A stretch of 64,000 nt of DNA from Desulfurivibrio sp044068625 (GTDB lineage: Bacteria; Desulfobacterota; Desulfobulbia; Desulfobulbales; Desulfurivibrionaceae). Made by a program: the position numbers and the translations under genes. How positions within the stretch are numbered: position 1 is the first letter of the stretch; each line of letters begins with the position of its first letter. The DNA is taken from the NCBI RefSeq assembly GCF_044068625.1, contig NZ_JBIPKH010000004.1, positions 110,205-174,204 of the forward strand, written 5' to 3'. Shown here in pieces: positions 33,348 through 42,015 of this stretch. The notes below the pieces were generated by a model, which ran no database searches, had not been told where the DNA came from, and saw nothing but the letters and a program-made list of their open reading frames with translations.

Positions 33348-34671
33348 ACCGGCGGGCGGTTGTGTCCTTTTCGTTGATGACGAGGAGAATATCCTCCGGG
33401 CCCTGCGGCGTCTCTGCATGGAGGAAAGCTTCACGGTGCATACCGCCTCTTCCGGGTCGGAAGCCCTGGCCATGCTGGCGGACCTTGATGACCTGGCGGT
33501 GATCGTCTCCGATCAGCGAATGCCGGAGATGAGCGGGGTGGAGATGCTGGAACAGGCCCGGCAGCAACACCCCCTGGCCATCAGAATCCTGCTCACCGGC
33601 TATGCCGATATCGGGGCGGCCATGGATTCCATCAACCGGGGCGGAGTATATCGCTATATCACCAAACCCTGGCAGGATGAGGATCTGCTCCAGACCCTGC
33701 GCGGCGCCGTTCAACACTACCAGCTGGTCAAGGAAAACATCCGCCTCAATGCCCTGGTCAAAAAGCAGAACCTCGAACTGCAGCGGTGGAATAGTGAGCT
33801 GGAGATAATGGTCCAGGAGCAGACCATGGAGTTGCAGCGCAACTACGATGACCTGAAAAAACTCAATATCCGACAGCGGGCCAACTTCAAGGCGGTGATC
33901 ACCGCCTTGGCCGGCCTGATGGAGATGCGGGACAAAAGGATGCGCAGCCACGCCCAGGATGTGGCCGAAATCGCTTTTCGGGTGGGCGGGGCCCGGAAGA
34001 TGAGCGCCATGGAGCGGGAAACGCTGGTGGTGGCGGCCCTGCTCCATGATATCGGCAAGATCGGAATGCCGGATGTGCTGTTGCTGGTGGATGAAGCCCA
34101 GATGGACGCAGCCGAACTGGAGGAGTACCACAAACATCCGATCCGTGGCCAGGCGGCCCTGGATCGGATCGCGGATTTGCGGGAAGTGGGCGAGATTATC
34201 CGTCATCACCATGAACATTATGACGGCGGCGGCTTCCCCGACCGGCTGCGCCACCGGCAGATCCCCCTGGCCGCCAGGATCATCGCGATCATCGACTTCG
34301 TCGACCGGGAGGTGCGGCGCTACCAGGGGGACAGCGGGGTTTCGCTCACCTTCAAGAAGGTTTATGAGGAAGCGGGGCGTCGTTTCGATCCCAAACTTAT
34401 CGCGGTGGTGGAACAGGTGGCGCGGGCCTTCTATCGTGGCCGGTTGCCCCGGGCCGATTTCGTGGAGATGGAGCTCCACCCCAAGGATCTGGCGGCGGGC
34501 ATGACCCTGAGTCGCGATGTCTTCAGCGGGACCGGGATTCTGCTCCTGAGCAAGGGCTCACTCCTCAACGAGAACAGTATCGGCCTGCTGCGTCGCTACT
34601 CCCAGCTGGATCCCGGCAAACGCGGGGTTTTCGTCTCCCTGCGGGAGGGGGCGGAGGCGGCGGTGGATTGA
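33340..34671 (+). CDS. receiver/HD-GYP c-di-GMP phosphodiesterase
   Basis: The N-terminal receiver (CVLFVDDEENILRALRRL) has phospho-acceptor Asp58 in VIVSDQRMPEMSG and is of the kind paired with HD-GYP outputs. A coiled coil then leads to the HD-GYP domain: LLHDIGKIGMPD (His236-Asp237), HKHPIRGQAALDRI and IIRHHHEHYDGGGFPDRL, where GFP stands in for GYP. The last ~90 residues are a DUF3391-like beta domain (ADFVEMELHPKDLAAGMTLSRDV). It should hydrolyse c-di-GMP on phosphorylation. ATG 33340 follows AGGGAGGAG and overlaps the kinase stop by eight bases. Confidence 0.92.
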   Translation: MTEPAGGCVLFVDDEENILRALRRLCMEESFTVHTASSGSEALAMLADLDDLAVIVSDQRMPEMSGVEMLEQARQQHPLAIRILLTGYADIGAAMDSINRGGVYRYITKPWQDEDLLQTLRGAVQHYQLVKENIRLNALVKKQNLELQRWNSELEIMVQEQTMELQRNYDDLKKLNIRQRANFKAVITALAGLMEMRDKRMRSHAQDVAEIAFRVGGARKMSAMERETLVVAALLHDIGKIGMPDVLLLVDEAQMDAAELEEYHKHPIRGQAALDRIADLREVGEIIRHHHEHYDGGGFPDRLRHRQIPLAARIIAIIDFVDREVRRYQGDSGVSLTFKKVYEEAGRRFDPKLIAVVEQVARAFYRGRLPRADFVEMELHPKDLAAGMTLSRDVFSGTGILLLSKGSLLNENSIGLLRRYSQLDPGKRGVFVSLREGAEAAVD

Positions 34672-34679
34672 GGCCGGAT

Positions 34680-35252
34680 TCAGGCGCTGCGGTCGATCAC
34701 CGTGCCTCCCAATTGGCGAATCCGGTCGTCGATGGCGGCCAGGGCCCGCTCCAGGGTCTGGTGGGAAATTTCCGGCAACCCGCCGCCCCAGATCTTCTCC
34801 GCCTCTTTGAATCCCCGCAGGACCCCCTCCCGGCCGGCCCGCAGCATCTCCAGGTTGTCGCCGGCTCCCTTGAGGACGAACTCGGCCAGCCGGGTCGAGG
34901 TCTGGTTGATTCCCCAGTAGCCATCTTCGGCCACCAGCGCCTGGGCCTCCCCGGGGGAAAGCTCCAGGATCGAGCGGCCCTGGTGGCTGAATTGGTCCGG
35001 ATCGATCCCGTGTTCCGCCAGCATATCGGCCAGGCGAGAAGCCACCGCCGCCTGGGTTCCCGTTTGGGAAGCGCCGGCCTGGCGCACCTCCAGACGAAAT
35101 TCCAGCGCTTTGGTGGTAAGCGAGAACAGCTCAGTGCCGCCGGCAACAGTCCCCGACCCCTTACCCGTACTCTGGGTGGAGCGGGACCAGTTGATGTTTT
35201 GTTCGTAATAACGGACCATAAGGCTATGGGCCTGGGTGTTGGCGCTGAGCAT
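34680..35252 (-). CDS. flagellar-neighbourhood protein of unknown function
   Basis: A 190-residue protein whose C-terminal half is well structured, with LAEHGIDPDQFSHQGRSILELSPGEAQALVAEDGYWGINQTSTRLAEFVL (fragments), then GAGDNLEMLRAGREGVLRGFKEAEKIWGG and LPEISHQTLERALAAIDDRI. I recall similar proteins in deltaproteobacteria annotated, without clear basis, as hydrogenase-4 component G; there are no hydrogenase genes here, and the adjacency to flagellar genes suggests a motility or envelope role. No signal peptide or membrane segment is seen. GGAGG precedes the ATG at 35252. Confidence 0.65.
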   Translation of the reverse strand: MLSANTQAHSLMVRYYEQNINWSRSTQSTGKGSGTVAGGTELFSLTTKALEFRLEVRQAGASQTGTQAAVASRLADMLAEHGIDPDQFSHQGRSILELSPGEAQALVAEDGYWGINQTSTRLAEFVLKGAGDNLEMLRAGREGVLRGFKEAEKIWGGGLPEISHQTLERALAAIDDRIRQLGGTVIDRSA

Positions 35253-35450
35253 GGTGACCTCCTCCCGTGCCGACAGGCGGCCCGGAATATGGAATTATGA
35301 TGATAAAGTCTGGATTAATCACTCTATCGGCAGCCGCCGGGCCGTAGATAAGAAAAATCGCCGCCGCTTGATCTTTGGGCGGCCAACTGTTACCTTACCC
35401 GGCTTTGGGAGTTCGGCTTTTTAACCAGTGCCAGGGATCAGGGTCGCAAA

Positions 35451-36203
35451 ATGATGCCGTCGGAAAAAAAATTCCCCCAAGGGATGGAACCGCTGGGGCC
35501 TGAAGGTTTCTGTTTTACCTGCAACCCCCAGATCCCCTGTTTCACCCGCTGCTGCCGTAAGCTGGAGCTGGTGCTCTATCCTTACGATATCCTGCGCTTA
35601 AAGCAGCGGCTTAAGATCACCTCCGAGGAGTTTCTGGAGCGCTACACCGGGGTGGTTCAGGGCCAGAATCCCTTTTTCCCCTCGGTGATTCTGCGGATGC
35701 TGCCCAACCCCGAATACACCTGTCCCTTCCTTGATCCCGCCGCCGGTTGCACCGTCTATCCCGACCGCCCCTCGGCCTGCCGGACCTACCCCCTGGAACG
35801 GGCGGTGGATCGGCGTCCGGAGGTCGGCCGGGCCAAGGAGTTCTACTTTCTGGTCCGCCACGATTATTGCCTGGGCCACGACCAGGGCCGGCAATGGTCG
35901 GTCAAGGAGTGGCTGGCCGATCAGCAGCTGCTGCCATACAACGCCATGGCCGATCGCTGGGCCGAAATGGACACCCTCTTTGCCTCCAACCCCTGGCGGG
36001 GGGAGGGGGCGGCCGGTCCCCGGCAACTGTTGGCCTTCATGATCTGTTACAATGTTGACCGCTTCCGTGATTACGTTCGTGATCACGATCTCTTGCGGCG
36101 CGCCGGCCTGGATAAGGCCCGCCGCCGGGCCATCGCCCTTGATGACGAGGCCCTGCTCGCGTTTGGCCTCGACTGGCTGCAAAATCTGCTCAGCAGCCGT
36201 TGA
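35451..36203 (+). CDS. YkgJ-family cysteine cluster protein
   Basis: The 250-residue protein has the CxxxCC-type signature of the YkgJ (DUF3109-like) family: FTCNPQIPCFTRCCRKLEL, then CPFLDPAAGCTVYPDRPSACRTYPLE and a later HDYCLGHDQG. The cysteines are spaced to bind zinc or an Fe-S cluster. The biochemical role of this family is unknown. Start choice between the two tandem ATGs at 35451 and 35454 is open; the upstream sequence gives only a weak ribosome binding site (AGGGTCG). It precedes fliD by 107 bases but probably does not share its promoter. Confidence 0.85.
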   Translation: MMPSEKKFPQGMEPLGPEGFCFTCNPQIPCFTRCCRKLELVLYPYDILRLKQRLKITSEEFLERYTGVVQGQNPFFPSVILRMLPNPEYTCPFLDPAAGCTVYPDRPSACRTYPLERAVDRRPEVGRAKEFYFLVRHDYCLGHDQGRQWSVKEWLADQQLLPYNAMADRWAEMDTLFASNPWRGEGAAGPRQLLAFMICYNVDRFRDYVRDHDLLRRAGLDKARRRAIALDDEALLAFGLDWLQNLLSSR

Positions 36204-36214
36204 ACAAAAAAAAT

Positions 36215-36241
36215 TCAAGGTTGCTCCCGTAAAACCGATAA
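36215..36241 (+). promoter_or_regulatory. candidate sigma-28 (FliA) promoter of the fliD operon
   Basis: TCAA, 15 bases, ACCGATAA: three of four and seven of eight matches to the TAAA-N15-GCCGATAA consensus with exact spacing, 70 bases upstream of the fliD start. Late flagellar genes are classic FliA targets. Two mismatches leave room for chance. Confidence 0.6.
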
Positions 36242-36310
36242 GATAGTCAAGAACACCTTTGCGGGTGCCTTGTCCCTATCTTTAGGTTTTTTGTTAAACG
36301 GGAGAGTCTT

Positions 36311-37720
36311 ATGTCTGTCGGCAGCATTTCCACCTTGGGAGTCGGCTCCGGTTTGGAGCTGCAAAGCATCCTGGATGATCTGCGCGGCGTGGATGAACGC
36401 CAGCGGTTGGCGCCGCTGGAGAACAACATCACCCGCCTGGAGTCCCAGCTGGAAGCTTTTTCCGTGCTCCAGAACAAGCTGCTGGACATGCGCGGTTATG
36501 CCCGCAACCTCTCCCTGGAAACCACCTATCTCGCGCGCACTGTCAGCAGTTCGGCGGAAAACGTGTTGACCGCGGCGGTCGGCGACGGGGCGGGAATCCA
36601 GACCAATACCATCGAGGTGGAGCGGCTGGCCACCCGCAGCTCCTGGCAGTCGGAGGGGTTCGCCAGCCGGGACGCCCTGCTGGAATTCGAGCCCGACCTC
36701 CCGCCGAAGTTTGAATATCAATTCGGGGCGGGGGAGTCGCAGGTTACCGTCTCCCTGGAACTGGAAGAGGGAACCACCCTGGCCCAGCTGGCCGACCGGA
36801 TCAACAGCCAGGACAATCCCGGGGTAACCGCTTCCATCGTCGACACCGGGGTTCCCGGCAGCCCCTATCGCCTGGTGCTGCGCGCCAATGAGGTGGGCGA
36901 GAACAGCCGGATCGCCATCGGCGCCGAATCCGGAGTTACCAATCTGGGGTTCAGCGAGCAGCAGGGGGCCGATGGCGCTTCGCTCAACGCCCAGCTCAGT
37001 ATCGACGGGATTGTCTATCAACGCCAGAGCAACACCATTGAAGATATCTTCCCCGGGGTCAGCCTCACCCTGCAGAATCCCGGCACCTCCACCCTCAGCG
37101 TGGCCGATAGAACCGATGATCTCCGGGAGCTGGTGGTGGGTCTGGTGGGGGCGTATAACGAGGTGGTCCAGTTGGTGGCCGACCAGGTCCGCTATGACGA
37201 GGAGAGCGGTCAGCCCGGAGTTCTGGCTCGCACCACGGTCCAGGGCCTGCGTTACGAGCTGCAGGACCTGATGACCTCGATGATGCAGGGGGATGAATCC
37301 GGCAAGGTCGGCAGCCTGTTCGATCTGGGCATGGAGTTCCAGCGGGACGGCAGCATCACCCTGGACACTCTGGCCCTTGACCGGATGCTGGCCGAGGAGG
37401 GGGAGGCGGTCCGGGCCTTCTTTCTGGGGGATGAGCAGCGGCAGGCCCCCGGTTTCGCCGATCGCCTCCATGAGCGGCTGGGCGGCATCGCCAGCTGGGG
37501 CGGGATGCTGGATGTCGAGAAAAATACCGCCCAGGACAGGGTTCGGGACCTGGAGGATCGCCTGGCCTCGGAGCAGGAGCGCCTGGATCGTCGTTACGCC
37601 GTCCTCACCCGGCAGTTTGTCGATCTTGATCGCTACATGAGCCAGATGACCAATATGTCCAGCTATCTGGAGTCGCAGTTTGACAGCCTGAGCAGTCTGT
37701 TGGCACCCAAGAAAAAGTAG
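36311..37720 (+). CDS. fliD: flagellar cap protein FliD (hook-associated protein 2)
   Basis: FliD caps the growing filament and assists flagellin folding. The N-terminus SVGSISTLGVGSGLELQSILDDL with the following coiled coil (LAPLENNITRLESQLEAFSVLQNKL, in part) is the FliD_N signature. The C-terminal domain has DLRELVVGLVGAYNEVVQLVADQ and ends in the heptad helix YMSQMTNMSSYLESQFDSLSSLL. The 469 residues fit the family. It starts the fliD-fliS-fliT-like-flaG cluster; flagellin and basal-body genes are not in the window. Confidence 0.95.
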   Translation: MSVGSISTLGVGSGLELQSILDDLRGVDERQRLAPLENNITRLESQLEAFSVLQNKLLDMRGYARNLSLETTYLARTVSSSAENVLTAAVGDGAGIQTNTIEVERLATRSSWQSEGFASRDALLEFEPDLPPKFEYQFGAGESQVTVSLELEEGTTLAQLADRINSQDNPGVTASIVDTGVPGSPYRLVLRANEVGENSRIAIGAESGVTNLGFSEQQGADGASLNAQLSIDGIVYQRQSNTIEDIFPGVSLTLQNPGTSTLSVADRTDDLRELVVGLVGAYNEVVQLVADQVRYDEESGQPGVLARTTVQGLRYELQDLMTSMMQGDESGKVGSLFDLGMEFQRDGSITLDTLALDRMLAEEGEAVRAFFLGDEQRQAPGFADRLHERLGGIASWGGMLDVEKNTAQDRVRDLEDRLASEQERLDRRYAVLTRQFVDLDRYMSQMTNMSSYLESQFDSLSSLLAPKKK

Positions 37721-37759
37721 CAGTTAACTGAATAATCAATCAGCAGGGGAGAAGAAGCC

Positions 37760-38218
37760 ATGCTTGCACGCAACCGGGTTAATGCCTATCGCCAAAGTGA
37801 AATCAGCGCCGCCGTCCACCCGGTGAAGCTGATCCACATGATGTATGAGCGGGTATTGACCCATCTCAGTTACGCCGAGGAGGCCATTGTCGAGCAGAGC
37901 CCCCGCAAGCGCGGCGAAAACCTGAGCAAGGCGATCGCTTTGATCTCCGAACTCAACGCGGCGATCAACCCCAAGGACCAGTCCGAGGCCGCCGCTTTTC
38001 TGCGCGGTCTTTATGGGGCGATCATGGTGGAGCTGCCCAAGGTGGCGGTGAGCGAGGATGCCGAAATCTTGCGGCAGGCGGCCCGCTACATCAGTGAGTT
38101 GAAGAAGGTTTGGGAAGAGACCGCCATGCGGGAAAATGGCCTGATCAATCGGGGGGCCGAGGCGATGAAACCTTCACAGGAGGCGGCCAAGGCCGCTCCG
38201 GTGTCGGTTTCGATCTGA
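37760..38218 (+). CDS. fliS: flagellin chaperone FliS
   Basis: The 152-residue protein begins NRVNAYRQSEISAAVHPVKLIHMMYERVLTHLSYAEEAI (in part), the FliS four-helix signature with AY..., and continues with ALISELNAAI and FLRGLYGAIMVEL. FliS binds the flagellin C-terminus in the cytoplasm and prevents early polymerisation. AGGGGAGAAG precedes the ATG. The last ~25 residues are Ala/Pro-rich and unstructured. It is 39 bases after fliD. Confidence 0.93.
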   Translation: MLARNRVNAYRQSEISAAVHPVKLIHMMYERVLTHLSYAEEAIVEQSPRKRGENLSKAIALISELNAAINPKDQSEAAAFLRGLYGAIMVELPKVAVSEDAEILRQAARYISELKKVWEETAMRENGLINRGAEAMKPSQEAAKAAPVSVSI

Positions 38219-38237
38219 ACCAGCGGGAGATTTGCCG

Positions 38238-38651
38238 ATGAACCATGGCACCGTAAAAAAAGCACTGCCCGCCGAGGTGGAGTTGGGGGCGGTGATCGAC
38301 CGCTACGCGGCCATGCAGGAGGAGCACCTGGCCGCCCTGGGCCGGGGAACCCTGCAGGGGGTGATGCAGTGGCAGGTCGAGCGAGAGCGGGCCTTCAACG
38401 CCCTGCGCAAAGGCCTGGATGCCCTGGGTGATCTAGGTTCCCTGGCTGATCGTTCGTTGGCTCTGCGGTTGAGTGAGCGCATCGGAGCTCTTTTGGCCAC
38501 GGAGAACCGTTTGCAAAAAATGGTAAGAGATGGGCGCAAAAGTATCAGGGAGCAGCAGATCGCCTTGCGCAAGGGGCGTAAGGTGGTGGGCCGCTTGCGG
38601 GCCCAGCCCGAGGCCGGGGCCGCCCCAAGATTTGTCAGCAGTATGGCCTAG
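38238..38651 (+). CDS. probable flagellar export chaperone, FliT/FlgN-like
   Basis: This 137-residue, all-helical protein lies between fliS and flaG, where FliT (chaperone of FliD) is usual. It contains VIDRYAAMQEEHLAALGRG, WQVERERAFNALRKGL and RIGALLATENRLQKMVRDGR, a helical pattern consistent with FlgN/FliT, but primary sequence similarity in this group is too low for certainty. A GGGAG ribosome binding site supports ATG 38238; an in-frame TTG is at 38232. Position is the main evidence. Confidence 0.6.
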   Translation: MNHGTVKKALPAEVELGAVIDRYAAMQEEHLAALGRGTLQGVMQWQVERERAFNALRKGLDALGDLGSLADRSLALRLSERIGALLATENRLQKMVRDGRKSIREQQIALRKGRKVVGRLRAQPEAGAAPRFVSSMA

Positions 38652-38719
38652 TGCCGGTAGTCGTGGTGGCGAGGTACTGTCAGCAGATTTGCTGAAGGTT
38701 ATGATGAGGAGGAGAAGTC

Positions 38720-39130
38720 ATGGACGTCAATTTGCACAATGAGGTCAAAAGTCATGTTCTGCCGGCCGCCACGGCGGTGGAGCGGGAAGAGAAGAATCGA
38801 CCTCCGGTTACCCCCGTGGCCGACAGCGGCTCCGCCGCCCGGAGCAAGGCCGATGATCGCTCCCGTTTCGACCAGAAGGCGGCGGAACAGCAGCGCAAGG
38901 TCTCTCCGGACGAGGCCGAGGAGATCGCCAAGGAGATGCAGAGTCGCCTGGACTCCATCGGCAATACCCGGCTGCTCTTTGCTCTGCACCGGGATCCGGA
39001 GGCGGTGGTGGTTCAGATCACCGATCGGCAAAGCGGTGATGTCATCAGGCAGTTCCCCGCCGAGGAGAGTCTGGCCCTGCGCCAGAAGCTGAACGAGCTG
39101 GTCGGAATGTTGTTCGACGGTAAGGCGTAA
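38720..39130 (+). CDS. flaG: FlaG-family flagellar protein
   Basis: The C-terminal ~75 residues match FlaG: SRLDSIGNTRLLFALHRDPEAVVVQITDRQSGDVIRQFPAEE (fragments), the pattern being ...L.F..de...vvvkv.d..tgevIRqiP.E. The N-terminal ~60 residues are charged and disordered. FlaG proteins affect filament length; the mechanism is not settled. GGAGGAG precedes the ATG. The gene closes the fliD operon, and a hairpin follows at 39203. Confidence 0.88.
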   Translation: MDVNLHNEVKSHVLPAATAVEREEKNRPPVTPVADSGSAARSKADDRSRFDQKAAEQQRKVSPDEAEEIAKEMQSRLDSIGNTRLLFALHRDPEAVVVQITDRQSGDVIRQFPAEESLALRQKLNELVGMLFDGKA

Positions 39131-39202
39131 TCGTCCGGTTCCGTTCCAAACAGCTCTCATTTTCTCAATTCTAACCTTCTCCTGTTTGGCGAACATGCCG
39201 TC

Positions 39203-39236
39203 CTTTCCCCCGTGGGCCGTGGGCCGTGGGGGAAAG
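39203..39236. terminator. hairpin after flaG
   Basis: ctttccccc and gggggaaag form a perfect 9-bp stem around a 16-base loop containing tandem gtgggcc units. There is no immediate U-run, although T-rich sequence begins about 20 bases later. It may be the transcription end of the flagellar operon. Confidence 0.4.
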
Positions 39237-39334
39237 CTTGGCTTGCGCCTGCCCAATCTTGTTTTCTTATCTTTTTGTTTTTAGGTTACAGTCTCTATTT
39301 GCCCCCCCCGCTTGGCCCTCTCCGTGTTTTTCCC

Positions 39335-39363
39335 TTGACAAGTTTCCGGACCTTTCGTATAGG
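39335..39363 (+). promoter_or_regulatory. strong sigma-70-type promoter of sat
   Basis: A perfect TTGACA, exactly 17 bases, then TATAGG (4 of 6). It gives a 5' leader of roughly 95 bases before the sat ATG. This matches expectation for a highly expressed respiratory gene. Confidence 0.75.
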
Positions 39364-39467
39364 TAGGCGTTATCGAAAAAAAAATGAACCCTCGTTCAAT
39401 TTTTTTGGCGCGCTTTGCGTTTCCTTACTTATCTGTTCAATCCAACAACGAACAAAGGAGAAAAGGT

Positions 39468-40745
39468 ATGTCTAATCTGGTAGCCCCCCATGGCGGTAAA
39501 GGTCTGGTTTGTTGCAAGCTGCATGGCAGCGAACTGGTTGCTGAGCAGGAAAAGGCCAAGGGCCTGAAGAAAGTCGCCATCAGCGCCCGGGCCAAGGGCG
39601 ACCTGATCATGATGGGTATCGGCGGCTTCAGCCCGCTGGACGGTTTCATGACCAAGGCCGACTGGAAGGGCGTTTGTGAGAACTTCACCATGGCCGACGG
39701 CACTTTCTGGCCCCTGCCGATCACCCTGGACGTTGCCAAGGCCGATGCCGACGGGATCAAAGTTGGTGACGAGATCGCCCTGGAGCGGGATGGGGTTATC
39801 TACGCTACCATGAAGGTCACCGAGAAGTACGAGCTGAGCGAGAACGATAAGAAGTGGGAGTGTGAGAAGGTTTTCAAGGGCAACGGCGAAGAGTCCGCCG
39901 ATGACAAGTTCTGGAAGATCGCCATGGAAGACCATCCCGGCGTGCAGATGGTAATGGCCCAGAAGGAAGTGAACCTGGCCGGCCCGGTCAAGGTGCTTTC
40001 CGAAGGCGAGTATCCCGAGCAGTACAAGGGAGTTTACCTGACCCCGGCCGAGACCCGCGCCATGTTTGACGAGCGGGGCTGGAAAGAGGTTGCCGCTCTC
40101 CAGCTGCGCAACCCCATGCATCGCTCCCACGAGTTCCTGGCCAAGATCGCCATCGAGGTTTGCGACGGCGTGCTGATCCACTCCCTGATCGGCAACCTCA
40201 AACCCGGCGATATCCCCGCCAATGTCCGGGTCAAGGCCATCGACTGCCTGGTTGAGAACTACTTCGTTAAAGATAACGTCATCCAGGCCGGTTACCCCCT
40301 GGATATGCGTTATGCCGGTCCCCGCGAGGCCCTGCTCCATGCCACCTTCCGTCAGAACTACGGGGTCAGCCGGATGATCATCGGCCGCGACCATGCCGGG
40401 GTTGGCGACTTCTACGGCCTGTTCGAGGCCCAGGAGATTTTCGAGAGCATCCCGCAGCCGGCCGACGATGCCAAGCGGCTGCTCTGCACCCCGTTGAAGA
40501 TCGACTGGACCTTCTACTGCCACAAGTGTGACGGCATGGCCTCCCTGCGCACCTGCCCCCACGGCAAGGAAGACCGGGTAATCCTCTCCGGTACCAAGCT
40601 GCGCAAGGCCCTTTCCGAGGGTGCTGAAATTGTCGATCACTTCGGCCGTGACGAGGTGCTTGTTATTCTGAAAGAGTACTATCAGGGTCTGACCGAGAAG
40701 GTTGAGGTCAAGATGCAGGGTGCCGCTTCCGGTTCCAAGATGTAA
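39468..40745 (+). CDS. sat: sulfate adenylyltransferase (ATP sulfurylase)
   Basis: Sat makes adenosine 5'-phosphosulfate from ATP and sulfate, the entry step of dissimilatory sulfate reduction, or in reverse makes ATP from APS. The 425-residue sequence has ALQLRNPMHRSHEFLAKIA (the QxNPxHxxH nucleotide-binding motif), MRYAGPREALLHATFRQNYG and IIGRDHAGVGDFYG. CHKCDGMASLRTC is the zinc-binding cysteine region of bacterial Sat. ATG 39468 follows AAAGGAG; an upstream in-frame ATG at 39384 is not needed. Codon use is noticeably biased (GCC, AAG, CTG), consistent with high expression. Confidence 0.97.
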   Translation: MSNLVAPHGGKGLVCCKLHGSELVAEQEKAKGLKKVAISARAKGDLIMMGIGGFSPLDGFMTKADWKGVCENFTMADGTFWPLPITLDVAKADADGIKVGDEIALERDGVIYATMKVTEKYELSENDKKWECEKVFKGNGEESADDKFWKIAMEDHPGVQMVMAQKEVNLAGPVKVLSEGEYPEQYKGVYLTPAETRAMFDERGWKEVAALQLRNPMHRSHEFLAKIAIEVCDGVLIHSLIGNLKPGDIPANVRVKAIDCLVENYFVKDNVIQAGYPLDMRYAGPREALLHATFRQNYGVSRMIIGRDHAGVGDFYGLFEAQEIFESIPQPADDAKRLLCTPLKIDWTFYCHKCDGMASLRTCPHGKEDRVILSGTKLRKALSEGAEIVDHFGRDEVLVILKEYYQGLTEKVEVKMQGAASGSKM

Positions 40746-40818
40746 TTGCTGTTGCTGCCCCTCCGGAAGGTTGAGGGGGTATTTCTGGCAAGCAATTATC
40801 TTTGCCGGTAGAATACAA

Positions 40819-40861
40819 GGGGTGGGAAGGTGCGAATCGCGTACCTTTCCACCCCTTTTTT
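40819..40861 (+). terminator. Rho-independent terminator after sat
   Basis: A 13-bp perfect stem (ggggtgggaaggt with acctttccacccc, loop of 11) is followed directly by TTTTTT. It lies about 75 bases past the sat stop and ends a monocistronic sat transcript. Confidence 0.9.
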
Positions 40862-40907
40862 GTAAGGCGTGAATTTGGCTGGTGAGCACAACCGGGGAGC
40901 AGATGGA

Positions 40908-42011
40908 ATGAAGAGACAAGCGATTATGGTAGCAGCGGAACGGCGGGTGCTGGTGGGGTTGGGGGCGCGGGCCTATGAGATTGTGATCCGCCAGGGGCTG
41001 CTGGCCGGGGTGGGTAAGGATCTGGCCGAGCTGAAGGTCGGACGTCGCTATGCAGTGATAGCCGATGACCGAGTGGCCGCTCTCTTTGGCCGGCAGTTGT
41101 TGGCCGGTCTGGCGGCCGCCGGGGTCCGGGCCGAGCTGATCACCTTTCCCCATGGCGAGGCCGCCAAAAACATGGCCACGGTGGCTGAGTTGGCCGGGCG
41201 GCTGGCTCGGTTGGGGCTGGATCGCGGCGATGCCTTGATCGCCTTGGGTGGCGGTGTAACCGGTGATATCTGCGGATTTCTCGCCTCAATTTACATGCGG
41301 GGGATCCCTTTTGTGCAGGTCCCAACCTCTCTGCTGGCCCAGGTGGACAGCTCGGTGGGCGGCAAGACCGGGGTCGATATTCCGGAGGGGAAAAATCTGC
41401 TTGGCACCTTCTACCAGCCCCGCCGGGTTTATATCGATCCCGAGGTTTTGACGGTCCTGCCGGAGGAGGAGATGCTCAACGGCCTGGCCGAAGTGATCAA
41501 GTATGGCGTGATTTACGACGCGGAACTCTTCCGGGAACTGGCGGAGCAACGGGCGGCGGTCATGGCCCGTGATCTTGGGGTGCTGGCGGCCATCATCGAG
41601 CGTTGTTGCCAGATCAAGGCGGCGGTGGTGGCGGCCGACGAACGGGAGGCCGATCTGCGCCGCATTCTGAATTTCGGCCACACTCTGGGGCATGCGGTGG
41701 AAGCCGCTTCCGGCTATACCCTGGCCCACGGTTTGGCCGTGGCCATCGGCATGGCCACCGTGGGCGAGATCGCCGTGGAGCAGGGGTTGTGGAGCAGAGA
41801 GGATGCCGATGCCCTGCGGGGCTTGCTTCAAGCCTATGGGTTGCCGGTGCTTGTGCCGGCGGGGCTTGATCGCCTGGCAATTAAAAACTACCTCAAAACC
41901 GACAAGAAAACGGTGGCCGGCCGCCCCTTCTTTGTGCTGCCCACCGCCATCGGCCAGGTGATAATCACCGACCAGGTGGAGGAGGCGCTGATCGACCGGG
42001 TTCTGGGTTGA
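40908..42011 (+). CDS. aroB: 3-dehydroquinate synthase
   Basis: AroB converts DAHP to 3-dehydroquinate in the shikimate pathway, using NAD and a divalent metal. Motifs are ITFPHGEAAKNMATVAEL, ALGGGVTGDICGFLASIYMRG, VPTSLLAQVDSSVGGKTGVD, GLAEVIKYGVI and the metal-ligand helix RRILNFGHTLGHAVEA. ATG 40908 has GGGGAG upstream; GTG 40869 would add 13 unneeded residues. It ends four bases before the convergent FGE-like gene. The other shikimate genes are not here. Confidence 0.95.
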   Translation: MKRQAIMVAAERRVLVGLGARAYEIVIRQGLLAGVGKDLAELKVGRRYAVIADDRVAALFGRQLLAGLAAAGVRAELITFPHGEAAKNMATVAELAGRLARLGLDRGDALIALGGGVTGDICGFLASIYMRGIPFVQVPTSLLAQVDSSVGGKTGVDIPEGKNLLGTFYQPRRVYIDPEVLTVLPEEEMLNGLAEVIKYGVIYDAELFRELAEQRAAVMARDLGVLAAIIERCCQIKAAVVAADEREADLRRILNFGHTLGHAVEAASGYTLAHGLAVAIGMATVGEIAVEQGLWSREDADALRGLLQAYGLPVLVPAGLDRLAIKNYLKTDKKTVAGRPFFVLPTAIGQVIITDQVEEALIDRVLG

Positions 42012-42015
42012 TCGC

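Larger units (their letters stand above)
39131..39467 (+). other. intergenic region upstream of sat
   Basis: These 337 bases between flaG and sat hold the hairpin at 39203-39236 and the sat promoter at 39335-39363. A run of eight to nine C residues lies at about 39302-39309. The remainder is T-rich; no small gene or riboswitch was recognised. Confidence 0.5.

Noticed and set aside
34680..35252. hydrogenase-4 component G
   Set aside because: The label is remembered from annotations of similar proteins, but no hydrogenase motif or neighbour supports it.
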